In this document: piece by piece, positions 5,150 to 5,928 of the stretch | Layout of the letters: every line of letters begins with the position of its first letter | Position numbering within the stretch: the first letter of the stretch is position 1 | Source: Candidatus Bipolaricaulota bacterium | GTDB taxonomy: Bacteria > Bipolaricaulota > Bipolaricaulia > Bipolaricaulales > Bipolaricaulaceae | Length of the DNA: 5,928 nt | Direction: 5' to 3' | NCBI GenBank assembly: GCA_021129895.1 | Contig: JAJOKL010000151.1 | Location: 1 to 5,928, forward strand | The notes under the pieces: generated by a model | Seen by the model: the letters and a program-made list of their open reading frames with translations, nothing else | Told to the model about the DNA's origin: nothing | Database searches by the model: none | Translations under genes and position numbers: made by a program

Positions 5150-5928
5150 ATGAGCATGGCCGGAGCGACAGCGATAGAGACGACATTTCGGCTGGCCTGG
5201 CGGAACCTGTGGCGGCATCCCCAGAGGACCGCCCTGATGATCTCCATCGTGGCCTTCGGGAGTTTTTGCATCATCGTGGTATGGGGGGTCACCGATGGGT
5301 GGCTCAAGACCATGACCCACGCCCAGATATCCCTTGATCAGGGGGACCTCAAGGTCTTTTCCGCCGGCTACCGTCAGGACCCCGTTCCGGGGAAGGGCCT
5401 GTTCCCAGAGGCCCTGGCCAGAGCCTGGGCGGAGGTCGGGAAAATCCCCGGGGCGAACGCCGCCCCCAGGCTGGTGCTGTTCGGCATGTTGCGGAGCGCC
5501 TACGGGGCCCAGGGGGTGGAAATCAGGGGCGTGGACCCGATCCAGGAGCCGCAGGTAACCGAGCTTGACCGACGCATCGTAGAAGGGGATTGGCTTTCCG
5601 GCCCAGGGCAGCTCCTTTTAAGTACGACCCTCGCCAAGGAATTGGACGTGCGCCTCGGGGAGCGGGTGGTGCTTTTAGCGCAAGGGGAAAGGGGACCGGC
5701 TTCTCAGGCGTTCGTCGTGGTGGGCCTGTATTCCTCTGGGTTTCCCAGGTTGGATCGGGCCACGGTGCTCGTCCCCCTGGAGGAGGCGCGGGCTTTGTCC
5801 GGTTACCCCGGGGCCACGGAGCTCGTGGTGCGGCTTTCTGGCGGTCGCAGGGAAGCGGTCGCCCGGCTGCAGGCGGCCTTGGGCGAGGACTACGAAGTCG
5901 CGGGATTTTTCGAGCTCAACCCCATGGT
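5150..5928 (+). CDS. LolC/E- or MacB-type ABC transporter permease, N-terminal part (3' truncated by window edge)
   Basis: The frame stays open from ATG 5150 to the right edge (259 codons plus two bases). It begins with a short cytoplasmic segment FRLAWRNLWRHPQRTALM (13-30), the characteristic start of FtsX/LolE/MacB permeases, then one membrane helix at about 27-47 (ISIVAFGSFCIIVVWGV). An extracytoplasmic MacB_PCD-like domain follows, including GDLKVFSAGY, GVEIRGVDP, EGDWL, LSTTLAKELDVRLGERVVL and VVGLYSSGFPRLD. The remaining three helices expected of the family would lie beyond the window. Such permeases pair with a LolD/MacB-type ATPase to move lipoproteins, lipids, peptides or drugs by mechanotransmission. 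No partner gene is visible, so lipoprotein release versus export cannot be decided. ATG 5150 and in-frame ATG 5156 both lack a Shine-Dalgarno; a 12-codon frame (5115-5153) overlaps the start as ATGA. Confidence 0.9.
   Translation, partial: MSMAGATAIETTFRLAWRNLWRHPQRTALMISIVAFGSFCIIVVWGVTDGWLKTMTHAQISLDQGDLKVFSAGYRQDPVPGKGLFPEALARAWAEVGKIPGANAAPRLVLFGMLRSAYGAQGVEIRGVDPIQEPQVTELDRRIVEGDWLSGPGQLLLSTTLAKELDVRLGERVVLLAQGERGPASQAFVVVGLYSSGFPRLDRATVLVPLEEARALSGYPGATELVVRLSGGRREAVARLQAALGEDYEVAGFFELNPM

Noticed and set aside
4657..5313. Long minus-strand open frame of about 218 codons through rnhA and the intergenic gap
   Set aside because: It is an out-of-frame shadow of rnhA extended through GC-rich sequence, with an Arg/Gly/Pro-rich product and no family features.
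1..5928. CRISPR arrays, tRNA genes, insertion sequences or tandem repeats
   Set aside because: None were seen on reading either strand. The gaps between genes are under about 90 bases and contain no repeat units, cloverleaf or transposase-like frames.

Overview
This is a GC-rich, densely packed bacterial window. It has frequent GTG/TTG starts, stop-start overlaps and purine-rich Shine-Dalgarno sites. RNase HI, a LolC/E-type permease and MalK-type ABC ATPases mark it as bacterial. The compact style and G/C-ending codons would suit a thermophile or a deep-branching phylum such as Bipolaricaulota/Acetothermia, but no marker here settles the taxonomy, so that is only a guess.

Region 1 (1-3797, plus strand) looks like the downstream part of a carbohydrate-uptake operon. 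It starts with the C-terminal TOBE end of a MalK/UgpC-type ABC ATPase (1-291). A second MalK-type ATPase follows with only its Walker B-to-C-terminus half left (333-962). Next come an uncharacterised 253-residue protein (1013-1774), an intact PfkB-family sugar kinase (1731-2606), the first third of a metallo-beta-lactamase-fold protein (2603-2839), a lone C-terminal TOBE domain from a third ABC ATPase (2834-3015) and an intact Cof-type HAD phosphatase (3012-3797). The intact members fit import, phosphorylation and dephosphorylation of a sugar or polyol. The substrate cannot be read from the sequence.

The main surprise is that the operon is broken repeatedly. At three translationally coupled starts (281, 959/963 and 2603) the reading frame opened by the start fails after about 9 to 78 codons. 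In two of these cases what follows is plainly the 3' half of an ABC ATPase gene. This looks like serial internal deletions in an operon with several homologous ATPase genes, or like assembly collapse in a metagenome-derived sequence.

Region 2 (3842-4627, plus strand) encodes an exported protein with an Ig-like domain followed by a chagasin-type (MEROPS I42) cysteine-protease-inhibitor domain that keeps all three family loops. It overlaps tail-to-tail with rnhA (RNase HI, minus strand, 4605-5063), which has a full catalytic set. Region 3 (5150 to the right edge) is the N-terminal part of a LolC/E/MacB-type ABC permease, divergent from rnhA across an 86-bp gap.

No tRNA, rRNA, CRISPR array, insertion sequence or convincing intrinsic terminator was seen. 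No stretch over 300 bases lacks a gene.
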